Shown here one piece after another: positions 1 to 8,711 of a DNA stretch of 64,000 bases. Position numbers and translations under genes: made by a program. The stretch's first letter is position 1; every line of letters starts with the position of its first letter. This DNA is from Chromatiaceae bacterium. Its GTDB lineage: Bacteria; Pseudomonadota; Gammaproteobacteria; Chromatiales; Chromatiaceae. The notes beneath the pieces are model-generated. The model was not told the DNA's origin, searched no databases, and saw only the letters and a list, made by a program, of their open reading frames with translations. The DNA lies in NCBI GenBank assembly GCA_024235255.1, contig JACKMT010000004.1, positions 124,001 through 188,000 on the forward strand. Reading direction: 5' to 3'.

Positions 1-1965
1 CGAACCCTCCACGGCAGTGGTTTGTCCAATCGATGACAGCGCCTGGTCTATCTCCAATTGAATGATGCCGTCATCGTTGATCTGCGGTTTTACCGTCAAC
101 TCTATACCCGTATCGCGATAAGAGATGTCGTTGGCAACGACCGGATTTGCGCCGGAATCGGTCGTCGACTTCTGGGCTGTAATCACCGGCTGTTGGGAGC
201 CAACCTTGATGCTCGCCTCCTGATTGTTCTTCACCAAGATGGTGGGGCGGGACAGGACATCAACCTTGTTGGTACTGGCCAGTGCATTCAGCACGACAGT
301 GAGATCGCCGCCTCTGCTGATGTCGTTGAATACCAGGCCCACCGCTGATCCGCCGGTCGAAGTCAGTGCATTCGGTACCCCAAAGCCGGTTCCAATGAAG
401 CTGGTCGCATTGCTCCAGACAGTCTTCCAATCGATACCGAAGTTGGTGCTGTCGTTGAGCGTCACCTGGGCGATGATCACGCTGATCACCACCTCCAGCG
501 GTGGTCGATCCAGGTGCGATAAGGTGGTCAGTAACTGCCGGTAGTCGCGCGGTGTGGCGCGCACCAGCAGACTATTGGTCTCTTCATTCGCGACGATCAC
601 CAGGTTGAGATCTGCCGAGACGCCTGGGCCGGTGATCGAGCGCTGTATCTGGGTCGTATCCCCGCCTGCGGAAGGTGCTTTCGCTCGCGCGGTGTCTGCG
701 GGTGTCTCCTCCACCTTTTCCAATCCCGGTACCTTTGAGCTGGTCTGTGTGCTGAGCCGTTGCCTGCCGCTGGAAGAGAGCTGTGTCTCTTTCACCGAGG
801 GCAGCGCTACCTCGCCCTCCTGCCTAAATATCTCGCTCAGCGTCTCTGCCATAGAGACCGCATTCAGGCTCTTCATGCGGTAAACGAACATCTGCTCGCT
901 CTGCGTGCTGCCGGCCTCATCCAGAATCTTCACCCAGCGCTCCACTGCTTTGAATCCGCGCTGGGGCGAAGATACCACCAGCAGGGCATTGATGCGTTTC
1001 AGGCCATGAACCTGGTAGGTGCTCCTGTTTCCCTCAATCATCTCCAGGATGCTGTCGAGTTCCCCGGCAACCAGCTCCGCGTCGGCATTTTGCAGATAGA
1101 AGAGCCTGATGCCGCGGTGCTGAAAGGGGTCGACATCCACCAGCGGTAGCAGCTGGTTGATCTTCTCCAGCCGATCCTTCGAGCCGGTGATTGCCAGCAT
1201 ATTGATATTATTGGCCGTAGCGACCCGGCCGTTGCCCTCCAGGATCGGGGCCAGCAGCTCGATGGCGTTGGCTGCTTCGATGAACTTCAGCGGCGTGATC
1301 TGAGTGACCAGCGGCGCCAGGGATTCACCCTCCGCACCTTGCAGGGCGATCCCATCGAGCGCATCGCCGGCGCCTGGAATCACTTCATAAAAATCAGCTC
1401 GCCGGACCAGGCTCAAACCGGCGTTTGACAGCAGCAATCTGAACAACGGCCAGATATCGCGCCGCATCAGGCTGCTCTCCGGATCTGTTTTGAAGGTGAC
1501 GGCACCTGCAATCGGGGTGCTGATCAGCAGATTGATACCGAGAATATCGGCCAGCTCCTCGGCTACCACCCTTAAATTAGCCTGCTCGTAGTTCAACACC
1601 AGTTTGTCGGTCGGCCTGCCTTGCCCCAATGCGCCGCTCTGCTCGTCTGCTGCTGACGGAGGCTTCCCTGCTGCAGCAGCTCCGGGCAGGCGACCGACCT
1701 GATTAAAGGTGCCGCGCTCGCGCCGCGCGGCAGGTTGTTCCAAGGCCTCCATCTCGGCGGGGCTCTCCCCCGGTGTATTACCGCCTGGCTTCGGAGTGAT
1801 ACCGATATCCTCACAGCACTCGGGGTTCAGCTGTACGTCGAACATGCTCCCTTGCTGCTCCTTGGGGTTGAGTCCCGCACAACCGGCGACAAGCACACTA
1901 AAGGCGAGGGGAAACAGCACACTCAGGATCCTGGATCCGGTTGCATAATGTACAGTCATAACCAT
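1..1965 (-). CDS. gspD: Type II secretion system secretin GspD (3' end cut by window edge)
   Basis: Outer-membrane secretin that forms the exit channel of the type II secretion system. About 655 residues are visible; the C-terminal beta-barrel end lies outside the window. An N-terminal lipoprotein signal ends in LVAGC (Cys29). A low-complexity linker follows, then N0/N1-type repeats (GINLLIS, YLQNADAELVAGEL) and the start of the secretin domain (LVIVANEETNSLLV, then LEVVISVIIAQVTLND and VDVLSRPTILVKNNQEASI). ATG at 1965 is chosen because AAGGA sits 10 nt upstream; ATG at 1959 is an alternative. It follows gspF in the same direction after a 224-bp gap, so it may have its own promoter. The family call is firm, and a lipidated N-terminus would fit a pilotin-independent secretin. 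Confidence 0.93.
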   Translation of the reverse strand, partial: MVMTVHYATGSRILSVLFPLAFSVLVAGCAGLNPKEQQGSMFDVQLNPECCEDIGITPKPGGNTPGESPAEMEALEQPAARRERGTFNQVGRLPGAAAAGKPPSAADEQSGALGQGRPTDKLVLNYEQANLRVVAEELADILGINLLISTPIAGAVTFKTDPESSLMRRDIWPLFRLLLSNAGLSLVRRADFYEVIPGAGDALDGIALQGAEGESLAPLVTQITPLKFIEAANAIELLAPILEGNGRVATANNINMLAITGSKDRLEKINQLLPLVDVDPFQHRGIRLFYLQNADAELVAGELDSILEMIEGNRSTYQVHGLKRINALLVVSSPQRGFKAVERWVKILDEAGSTQSEQMFVYRMKSLNAVSMAETLSEIFRQEGEVALPSVKETQLSSSGRQRLSTQTSSKVPGLEKVEETPADTARAKAPSAGGDTTQIQRSITGPGVSADLNLVIVANEETNSLLVRATPRDYRQLLTTLSHLDRPPLEVVISVIIAQVTLNDSTNFGIDWKTVWSNATSFIGTGFGVPNALTSTGGSAVGLVFNDISRGGDLTVVLNALASTNKVDVLSRPTILVKNNQEASIKVGSQQPVITAQKSTTDSGANPVVANDISYRDTGIELTVKPQINDDGIIQLEIDQALSSIGQTTAVEGS

Positions 1966-2189
1966 CTGATTTGATTCCTTCAGGTGCCGATTGTTACTTG
2001 CCAGGGGCAAGTCCGCCCTTGTAATTTAACGTCAGACTTATACCCGAACTTTAGTCGCGAATACAACTTTGTTTCTTATCGTTTCCCATTGCTGCATCAC
2101 TGCATGGCGCTCATGCGACCTGGTTGCAGCTAACCGCTAACCGCGCAGTGCGCGTGGATCGATTACTCAGGGTGTGTGACAGGGTTTGT

Positions 2190-3389
2190 TCACGCTCCCA
2201 TATCATTGATACTGAAGACTGCAGACAGCATCGTCATTACAATTCCGCCAACAACCACGCCAAGCACCAGGATCAACACCGGTTCGATCAGCGAAACCAG
2301 TCGGGCCAGACGCTCTTTCAAACGCCTGTCATAGCGCAGGGCGAGTTGGTTGAGTACGCCCTGGGTCCGCCCCGACTCCTCTCCTACTGCCAGCAGGCGG
2401 CTCAACAGGGTCGGAAACTCGGTGTGAGCCTCGAGTGCGCGGCCCAGGCTGCTGCCGGCACGTACCTTCTCCTCAGCCAATAACACTCCCTGCTGCAACA
2501 CTTCGTTCGACAGTACCCCTCGGCTGATCACCAGTCCCTGGATCAGCGGTACCCCCGCAGCCAACAGTGCAGAGAGCGTCCGGCAGAAAAGTGCCGAGTC
2601 CTGATACAACACCAGGGTCCCGAACAGGGGGGAGTGCAATAGCCAGCGGTCACGTTTGATTTTCATCTCCGGTATCCTATTCACCAGGCGCCAGCCCAGC
2701 GGCAGGGCCAGCAGTGCCACCAGCAGGGTCCAGCCCCAGTGCCTGATCCAGTCGCTCATGGCCAGCAGGAAGGCTGCCGAGGCTGGAATTCCATCCTTCA
2801 TCTGGCTGAACAGATCGGCGAAACTCGGCACTACAAAGCCGATTAGCAGCGCCACCGATATCACTCCCACTGCCAATAGAAACGCCGGGTAGATCAACGC
2901 CGATACGACCTGCTTTCTAGTCTGTTCCCGCTCATCCATGAAGTCGGCCAGCTGCGGCACCAGATGTTCCAGAATGCCTGCCTCTTCTCCTGCCCTGATC
3001 ATGGAGATCACCAGATTGGGGAAGACATCGGAGCGCTGGGCCATGGATCCTGCCAGGCTCTCACCCCGGCTGACACTCTCACGCAGCATTGTCAGCAGTT
3101 GCACCACCGCCTCCCGGTCGGTGGTCTGCGCCAGCAGTCCGAGTGCCCGATCGATCGGAACATGGGAAGCGAACAGGGTGCCCAGCCCACGCAGAATGTC
3201 CACTAGATCGGCTTTGCGGATGCCGGAGGAGATAGCGGCTCTGGTCCCGCCGGAATCCTGCTCTATGCTAATCGGGCTCAATCCTTTGCTGCGCAGGCGA
3301 CGGACCAGCTCGGACTCGCTGTCTGCCAGCTCCGCCGCAGTTACCTGTCCACCCTTACGATCTATCGCCGTGTATCGAAAGTGCTGCAT
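2190..3389 (-). CDS. gspF: Type II secretion inner-membrane platform protein GspF
   Basis: Polytopic inner-membrane platform protein of the T2SS, thought to couple the GspE ATPase to pseudopilus assembly. The 399 residues match the usual family length (about 400). The N-terminus (MQHFRYTAIDRKGG) is typical, and two T2SSF repeats follow at roughly 70-190 and 270-395. Hydrophobic segments are visible near 170-190, 215-235 and 370-390, the last reading LILVLGVVVGGIVMTML. It lies 234 bp downstream of gspE and 224 bp upstream of gspD on the same strand. These gaps are unusually wide for a secretion operon, but no clear terminator was seen in them. Confidence 0.95.
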   Translation of the reverse strand: MQHFRYTAIDRKGGQVTAAELADSESELVRRLRSKGLSPISIEQDSGGTRAAISSGIRKADLVDILRGLGTLFASHVPIDRALGLLAQTTDREAVVQLLTMLRESVSRGESLAGSMAQRSDVFPNLVISMIRAGEEAGILEHLVPQLADFMDEREQTRKQVVSALIYPAFLLAVGVISVALLIGFVVPSFADLFSQMKDGIPASAAFLLAMSDWIRHWGWTLLVALLALPLGWRLVNRIPEMKIKRDRWLLHSPLFGTLVLYQDSALFCRTLSALLAAGVPLIQGLVISRGVLSNEVLQQGVLLAEEKVRAGSSLGRALEAHTEFPTLLSRLLAVGEESGRTQGVLNQLALRYDRRLKERLARLVSLIEPVLILVLGVVVGGIVMTMLSAVFSINDMGA

Positions 3390-3623
3390 AATTCCAATTT
3401 TATAAAGTCACTATAACTGCGCAGAATATCATCATTTTTTAGTTCTTCACAAGCCGTTTGCGTGCAAACTGAACCGGGATAAAGAATTCAACGGGCTGAT
3501 TGCCTAAGTGATGAATGTTGTACACTCCCGAGCCGTAAAACGAGATCGTTGACAGGTTGCAATTCGCAGGGATAGTCGAGGCTTGGGCGAAACAGTTAAC
3601 CTCGCCCAGAGTTCGGTGAAAAA

Positions 3624-5090
3624 TCAGTGCCGGGCGCTGGTGACCCTGATCACCTCTTCCGGGGTGGTGATCCCGAGTTTCAGTTTTTCCAGTGCATCCT
3701 GCCGCAGTGTGATCATACCTTCGTTCACTGCCTGTTCCCGAATCGCGTCCACGTCCGCTCCGGAGTTCACCAGCCGTCGAATGGCGGGAGTGAAGGGCAT
3801 CAGCTCATACAAACCGATGCGGCCCCGATAGCCGGTTCCGCCGCAATTTTCGCAGCCGTTGCCACGCTTGATGACGGTCAACGCATTGCGCGACAGGTTC
3901 AATGCCAGCGCCTCTTCCTCTTGCAGCGGATGCTCGGCAGCACAGTTTGGGCAGATCCGCCTGACCAGACGCTGCGCCTGAACAGCCAACAGGCTGGCGC
4001 TGATCAGGTAGGGTTCGACGCCCATGTCAATCAGCCGGCTCACCGCGCCGGCTGCGTCGTTGGTATGCAGAGTGGAGAACACCAGATGGCCGGTCAGCGC
4101 CGACTCGCTGGCGATATCCGCTGTCTCCTGATCGCGGATCTCTCCGATCAGGATAATGTCCGGATCCTGCCGGACGATGGAGCGCAGTCCGGATGCAAAG
4201 GTCAAGCCGATGGCGGAGTTTACCTGCACCTGAGTCACCCCCGGCAGTTGGTACTCCACCGGATCCTCCACGGTAATGATTTTCTGCGTGCCGGTATTCA
4301 GCTTGTCCAAGGTGGCATACAGTGTCGTGGTCTTGCCGCTGCCGGTCGGCCCGGTGATCAATATCATACCGTTCGGCTGCTGGATCAGCGCGTTGTACTT
4401 GACCAGCAGACCGGGAGGCATGCCCAAGCTGTCCATATCCGCGCCGAGATCGCCCCGGTCCAGAATACGCAGTACGATCGATTCGCCGTGTACTCCCGGC
4501 AGCGTGGAGACGCGCAGGTCGAGACGTTTTCCCGCCAGCGGAAAACTGATGCGACCGTCCTGTGGCAGCCGCTTTTCACCGATGTCCATGCGCGCCATCA
4601 GCTTAAGCCGAGAGGCGACTGCCGTGCGTTTGGCAGCCGAGATGGAGTCCAGTTTTACCATCACGCCGTCCACCCTGGCGCGCACCTCCAGCTCATTCTC
4701 TTCCGGCTCAAAGTGGACGTCACTAGCAGCGAGGTCCAGCGCACGGGCGATAAAGTGGTTAACCAACCGGATCACCGGCGCGTCCGAGGCGATCTCCTTA
4801 AGATGCTCTTCGTCTGCTTCAAGTGCGTCCTCCCCCGCATCGCCATCCTCCCTGCCGGGGGAGAGTTCTGCCCGCCAGAAACGGATGGCACGCTCCCTGG
4901 CTTCGTTGTCGATGGTCTGGAAGCGGCGGGCCCCGCCCAACATGAAGCGGACCTTCTCCTGTTGCGCCCGGCTGATGCCACCGTTGCAAAGGATGGTTCC
5001 GCTGGACTCGTAATCCTCCGCCGGCACCATGCCTTGTGAAAGCAGCACCTGTTCCAGTATGGTCAGATTGATCTCCCGGGGGTCACTCAT
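3624..5090 (-). CDS. gspE: Type II secretion traffic ATPase GspE
   Basis: Cytoplasmic hexameric ATPase that powers pseudopilus assembly. With the start at 5090 it has 488 residues. An N-terminal GspE/MshE-like domain precedes the ATPase core. Walker A is GPTGSGKTTTL, the Asp box is SDVHFEP, Walker B is ILIGEIRDQETA and the His box is HLVFSTLHTNDA. A four-cysteine zinc site (CPNC, then CENC about 40 residues later) is present as in GspE/PilB. The ATG at 5090 has a GGAG ribosome-binding site 8 nt upstream and overlaps the end of gspM by 8 nt. The in-frame ATG at 5135 would overlap gspM by 53 nt and adds a non-conserved basic extension, so it is rejected. Confidence 0.95.
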   Translation of the reverse strand: MSDPREINLTILEQVLLSQGMVPAEDYESSGTILCNGGISRAQQEKVRFMLGGARRFQTIDNEARERAIRFWRAELSPGREDGDAGEDALEADEEHLKEIASDAPVIRLVNHFIARALDLAASDVHFEPEENELEVRARVDGVMVKLDSISAAKRTAVASRLKLMARMDIGEKRLPQDGRISFPLAGKRLDLRVSTLPGVHGESIVLRILDRGDLGADMDSLGMPPGLLVKYNALIQQPNGMILITGPTGSGKTTTLYATLDKLNTGTQKIITVEDPVEYQLPGVTQVQVNSAIGLTFASGLRSIVRQDPDIILIGEIRDQETADIASESALTGHLVFSTLHTNDAAGAVSRLIDMGVEPYLISASLLAVQAQRLVRRICPNCAAEHPLQEEEALALNLSRNALTVIKRGNGCENCGGTGYRGRIGLYELMPFTPAIRRLVNSGADVDAIREQAVNEGMITLRQDALEKLKLGITTPEEVIRVTSARH

Positions 5091-5634
5091 TGGTGCTCTC
5101 CTTCGGCTCATCTGCCAGGGGTGCAAAACCGACAACCGTCACCGAGCCGTGCAGATTGGGACGATCCTCGCGCATTTCAAAACCCACTACCCGAAGCAAC
5201 ATGTTGCCAGACTCCAACCGTTCCAGGAAGCCTAACACTGCTGCTTCGGTGCCGCGCATAGTCACCACTTGCCGCAGCAGACGCCAATCGCCAACCACCT
5301 CAAATTCCGGCAGCGACAGGGAGCTGACCTCTACCCCGGCTTCATCGGCATAGCCACGCAGCAGACTCTGCAGCCGTGCCGAGGCTACCTCCGGGCGTCC
5401 TCCCGGCAGCGAGCCGGCGACGACGGTCAATTCGCCGCTGGTCAGCTTCTCCAGCCGCCCGCGCCACTCGTCACGACTCTCCAGCAGCTGCTCCAACTGC
5501 TCCCGGCGATCAGACAGCCGCTCGATGTCGGTTGCAAGAGATGCTTTCCACTCGCCTGCCATCGGGACTACCCTGAATGAGAGGAAAATTGCCAGCACCA
5601 GCAGGAACAACTGGATCAGCCTGCGGTTATTCAT
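5083..5634 (-). CDS. gspM: GspM-like type II secretion protein (GspMb class)
   Basis: Bitopic inner-membrane protein of 183 residues. One transmembrane helix (about residues 6-24, LIQLFLLVLAIFLSFRVVP) is followed by a coiled coil (about 30-70) and a small ferredoxin-like periplasmic domain, as in GspM and PilO. The sequence resembles the GspM subtype b family more than classical GspM. It overlaps gspL upstream and gspE downstream by 8 nt each, indicating translational coupling and a shared assembly platform. A PilO-like protein of a pilus machine is the alternative, but the gspD/E/F neighbours favour the T2SS. Confidence 0.82.
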   Translation of the reverse strand: MNNRRLIQLFLLVLAIFLSFRVVPMAGEWKASLATDIERLSDRREQLEQLLESRDEWRGRLEKLTSGELTVVAGSLPGGRPEVASARLQSLLRGYADEAGVEVSSLSLPEFEVVGDWRLLRQVVTMRGTEAAVLGFLERLESGNMLLRVVGFEMREDRPNLHGSVTVVGFAPLADEPKESTNE

Positions 5635-6826
5635 CTCGCTTCCTCACTGACTGGCGCCAACCATCGAAGTCGATACCGGCAAGCTTCAACCGAATACCGA
5701 AGCGGGATTTTCCTTCGCTCCCGCCATGGCGCGGGTCCTGCTGTATCGCCCTGCTGAAGGCGACTTCCGAGAACTCCGGCCGTACCGACAGCCTTTCGAT
5801 GGCACGCGAGGGGTCGGAGCTGACGCCCTCGATCTCCACCACCGATTCCGTCACCCGCATGCTCAGCAGCCAGCTCTCCTTGGGGAGGCTTTCGTCCAAC
5901 AGTATCAACAAATTGCCGATCTTGACCTTTGGATAGTTCAGGGCGGGTGCCAGGCGCTCTTCCAGTACCATAACCTGCTCACGCAGCGTCAACACATCAT
6001 CTGCCTGCTCTGCCAGATCTGCCACCTGCTGCTGCAACTCGGCGCGCAGATTGAGCTGCTCGGCAAGCGGCAGCAATGCATAGTTCACCAGCAGGCCGAT
6101 CGCCACCACCGCTACTCCCAGCCAAAGCCCGAACCGCGGCCGCTTGCTGCTCTTTTCCAACAGGAACAGATAGTCGGGCCGGCGAATCCTCAAACGCTCT
6201 TTGAATCCCTTCCAGGGGGGAGAGCCCGGGGTGTCGGCTTCGCTCGTATCACCCTCGCTCTCTTTCAGCGTCCATCCGGTCAGATCGCCGCGGGGATCGA
6301 TAGTCGCTTCGAGCATGGACTCGCTGTCCAGGGATCTGAACCCGGTTGCCCCCAGATACTGGCGCAGCAGATTGCGCGGACCGACAGCCAATAATTTCAA
6401 GCCTGCTAAAGTGAATGCCTGCTGCCAACGCTCCAGCTCGCCTCGCCGCATCCACAACGCGAGGGTTGGATTAACGCTGCACGCAGCGGTGACAGCCAGC
6501 GGCTCCATTCCCGGAAAAATCTCATCCTGCTGGAAATGGAGGGCGCGCAAAAGTGCGCCGCGATCAAGCGTGGCAAACTGGTGTTCGGAAGTCGAGAAGT
6601 GCCCGGGTGGCAGCAGCAGAATGACGCGGGCATCTGCCTCCAGCCCCAATGAAAGGGCTGCGCGGGCTACTGCATCGGGGGAGCCAGTGTCACACTCTGT
6701 GTCAGCCGAACCGCCGACGGCATACAGCCTGTCGCCTTCCAGCACCAGCACGGCTTTCGCCACGCCTAGCGTGCGGCGATCCTGGAAATCGGCCCAGCGG
6801 TCCCTCAATCTTGCCAGATACTTCAT
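5627..6826 (-). CDS. gspL: GspL / PilN-like type II secretion assembly protein
   Basis: Inner-membrane assembly protein of 399 residues linking the GspE ATPase to the periplasmic platform. Residues 1-170 look like the actin-like cytoplasmic domain shared by GspL and PilM (LLLPPGHFSTSEHQFA, FQQDEIFPGMEPLAV). A transmembrane helix lies at about 232-255 (LWLGVAVVAIGLLVNYALL). A coiled coil and a PilN/GspL-type ferredoxin-like domain follow (NLLILLDESLPKESWLLSM). It starts 61 bp downstream of the exported hypothetical protein and overlaps gspM by 8 nt. The call rests on domain order and context; overall identity to classical GspL is probably low. Confidence 0.8.
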   Translation of the reverse strand: MKYLARLRDRWADFQDRRTLGVAKAVLVLEGDRLYAVGGSADTECDTGSPDAVARAALSLGLEADARVILLLPPGHFSTSEHQFATLDRGALLRALHFQQDEIFPGMEPLAVTAACSVNPTLALWMRRGELERWQQAFTLAGLKLLAVGPRNLLRQYLGATGFRSLDSESMLEATIDPRGDLTGWTLKESEGDTSEADTPGSPPWKGFKERLRIRRPDYLFLLEKSSKRPRFGLWLGVAVVAIGLLVNYALLPLAEQLNLRAELQQQVADLAEQADDVLTLREQVMVLEERLAPALNYPKVKIGNLLILLDESLPKESWLLSMRVTESVVEIEGVSSDPSRAIERLSVRPEFSEVAFSRAIQQDPRHGGSEGKSRFGIRLKLAGIDFDGWRQSVRKRDE

Positions 6827-6887
6827 CAGGCGAGGTTTATCTCCACGCTGCGGCTAGTGTTGGAAATCTGCGGATGCCGGAAATCAA

Positions 6888-7874
6888 CTATTCCACTCCC
6901 CAGTAGCCGGGTGGCGCGGAATTGATCAGCTGTTGCTGCTCCTCCTGCATCTGGAGCCTCTCGGGATTCAATAAATGCGGGTAATCGGCTTCCGTCTTCG
7001 CTGTAACAGTCTCCTGCTGATTGGTTGAAGAGTCAGATGTGTTCCCATTTTTTCCGCCGCTTCCGCTACTTCCGCCGTTTCCACTGCTGCCACCCGAGCT
7101 ATCCGCTGCCGGTACAATCGTCACCTGCGCAGGCGCCGGCGTTGAATTTGATGTGGATGAAGTCGACGCCTGTGTGGTGCCGCTGCCTAGGTACCCGAAA
7201 TAGCTGGACGGCGCAGAACTGATTACCTGTGGTTGTCTATTCTGCATCTGGAGCGGATTGACATTCAGTTCTATGGCCCGACTCCGGGAGGAAGACTGTG
7301 CCGCAGGCAGGTTTTGCTGCTGCAGCCTGCCGGCCAAAGTGGGGGCAATATTTTGCTGCATGGTGTTGCCCCGCGCATGCTCCGCTGTAGTTGCAGATAA
7401 CAACAGTGGGCCGCTGCGGCGAACCATAGCCAGCTGTACACGGCCCTCCTCGCAGGCGGTGATGCCTTGTTCCGGATCGGGCTTACAACTGATTCCTGTA
7501 GGTAGTTGCAGCCAGACCGAGCGCGTATCCGCTGCGGTCAGCTTAAAGCCTGCCAGCCGCTCGGCCGATCTCCCCTCGAAGTTCATCGGCTGTTCGATTG
7601 CACCACGCCAATTGAAGCGGTAAGTATTGCCATCGGGTCCGCTGATCAGTACACGGCGCTGATCACCCAGCGTCATAATCCCGTCCAGACGCAGCTCGTT
7701 CAGTGAGCCGCCGCTGTTCGCAACCGGTTGATCAAGGCTGGCCTGCGCGCCGCGTTCCGGATCGAACAGCGCTGCCTCCGACGGCTGATTTAGCGTTAGG
7801 CCGCAGACGAGAACTATAAGATAGGAAGGCGCGAGGTCGAGAACCCTGCGCCTTGATAGGTTGGCTGCTTTCAA
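6888..7874 (-). CDS. Exported hypothetical protein of the T2SS operon, possible GspC/GspN-like subunit
   Basis: Not firmly recognised. With a TTG start at 7874 (GAGGGAG 7 nt upstream) it has 328 residues and begins with a good signal sequence (SYLIVLVCGLTLNQPSEA). The ATG at 7949 would put a Pro/Cys/Arg-rich stretch before that signal and is less likely. A small domain (LDGIMTLGDQRRVLISGPDG) resembles the HR-like periplasmic beta domains of GspC, PilP and GspN; this is inference. A Ser/Gly/Thr-rich linker follows. A motif NP..LQMQ..Q...ISSAP..YFG (residues about 203-228) recurs at the extreme C-terminus as LQMQ..QQQLINSAP.GYWG. It is first in the gspL-M-E run, consistent with a T2SS periplasmic role. 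Confidence 0.55.
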   Translation of the reverse strand: MKAANLSRRRVLDLAPSYLIVLVCGLTLNQPSEAALFDPERGAQASLDQPVANSGGSLNELRLDGIMTLGDQRRVLISGPDGNTYRFNWRGAIEQPMNFEGRSAERLAGFKLTAADTRSVWLQLPTGISCKPDPEQGITACEEGRVQLAMVRRSGPLLLSATTAEHARGNTMQQNIAPTLAGRLQQQNLPAAQSSSRSRAIELNVNPLQMQNRQPQVISSAPSSYFGYLGSGTTQASTSSTSNSTPAPAQVTIVPAADSSGGSSGNGGSSGSGGKNGNTSDSSTNQQETVTAKTEADYPHLLNPERLQMQEEQQQLINSAPPGYWGVE

Positions 7875-8281
7875 TTTAGAACTCCCTCTTGTTCTGCACG
7901 GTGGCGGGGAAGAGCCTCGCCGACAATCTGTAGTTAGCAGGATTGTCACACTTATTGTTTACTCCGTTCAAGCTGCCGGTCGCTCAAGGGTCCAATCGGT
8001 CACTGTGCCCAGATCGACCCGATTCCCTGACCGGATGGGTCAGTAACAATGAACGGCTCATATAGCCTGTGTCGGCTGTTTCGACCGGCGCTTGAGTCGA
8101 AGACAACGTTAATCCCAAGGCGTTCTCCCGCAACGTGATAGACAGGTAGTGACCCAACTACGTTCCACGCAGCGCGATGCAGCAGGAGAGAAAGGGAAGT
8201 ATGGCGGCGCTTGTCCGGGCGGGGCTTTACAGCAGGCGCTTAATTCTAGACTGGTTTTCCCTTATTTGTAACCTGAGAAAT

Positions 8282-8298
8282 TGTCAATTTTTTTTACA
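8282..8298 (+). promoter_or_regulatory. Putative activator site, module A (TGTCA-N7-TTACA)
   Basis: Imperfect dyad TGTCA-N7-TTACA. Its first base lies 91 bp before the GG of the sigma-54-like promoter at 8371. The same dyad at 91-92 bp is found at four other promoters in this window. The position and spacing fit an upstream activating sequence for an NtrC-family activator; that function is inference. Confidence 0.5.
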
Positions 8299-8370
8299 GT
8301 TTTTATTTTTGCGCGGCGCCAAAACATGGAGCGGTTAAAAATTACCTTTGTAATCATTATGTTAACATTA

Positions 8371-8387
8371 TTGGCATCAAGTTTGCT
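8371..8387 (+). promoter_or_regulatory. Sigma-54-type promoter, module A
   Basis: TTGGCATCAAGTTTGCT matches the -24/-12 pattern, with GG at 8373-8374, exactly 10 nt, then GC at 8385-8386. No gene begins within 300 bp; module B lies between it and the PEP-CTERM gene at 8712. It could give a longer leader for that gene, a small RNA, or be a duplicated leftover. Confidence 0.55.
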
Positions 8388-8427
8388 GTATACCAGTCAT
8401 CGACCTGCCAAGCTCAATGAATAGAAA

Positions 8428-8470
8428 GGTCAGAGGCTTGCAAAGGGTGTTTTTAAAGGGTTATCTGACC
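8428..8470 (+). repeat. Inverted repeat just downstream of promoter A
   Basis: GGTCAGA (8428-8434) and TCTGACC (8464-8470) are perfect inverted arms with a 29-nt loop region. It lies 40-85 nt after the module A promoter, before the module B activator site. There is no T-tract after it, so it is not a normal terminator. It could fold in a short leader RNA. Confidence 0.4.
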
Positions 8471-8502
8471 GGCCCGAATGTGTTTGAAAGAGATATATCA
8501 GG

Positions 8503-8519
8503 TGTCAGGTTTTTTTACA
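8503..8519 (+). promoter_or_regulatory. Putative activator site, module B (TGTCA-N7-TTACA)
   Basis: TGTCA-N7-TTACA, 92 bp before the GG of the 8593 promoter. Over 25 bases from 8503 it matches the module E site at 47470 at 20 positions, including a second TGTC 21 bp on. This is the clearest pair in the set. Confidence 0.6.
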
Positions 8520-8592
8520 TTTTTGTCACTGAACAACAAAAAATGTGAACTAGCCCACAAAAAAAATCAGATAAGACATAGATTTAATAATA

Positions 8593-8609
8593 TTGGCACG
8601 ATACTCGCA
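8593..8609 (+). promoter_or_regulatory. Sigma-54-type promoter of the PEP-CTERM gene, module B
   Basis: TTGGCACGATACTCGCA has a perfect -24 half (TTGGCACG) and the -12 GC at 8607-8608 after exactly 10 nt. It gives a leader of about 90 nt to the ATG at 8712. PEP-CTERM genes are known in other bacteria to depend on RpoN and the PrsK/PrsR pair, so the promoter type fits the gene. Confidence 0.7.
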
Positions 8610-8711
8610 AAGAAGATAGCAACTATCCGCCAATCACAGCAAACAGTCAGGTCAGGTGTTTAGTAAAGGATTCTTTAAAGATCCGAACGAATATTCAGGA
8701 GATTAACAGCA

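Noticed and set aside
3627..5039. Plus-strand open frame of 470 codons opposite gspE
   Set aside because: The minus strand encodes every GspE motif; the plus-strand product has shadow-like composition.
8544..8559. CRP-like site TGTG-N8-CACA between activator site and promoter of module B
   Set aside because: Spacing between the half-sites does not match the CRP consensus (TGTGA-N6-TCACA) and it is not conserved in the other modules.
8478..8663. Small open frame of 61 codons in the regulatory region
   Set aside because: It covers the module B activator site and promoter, has no ribosome-binding site and an Asn/Lys-rich chance composition.
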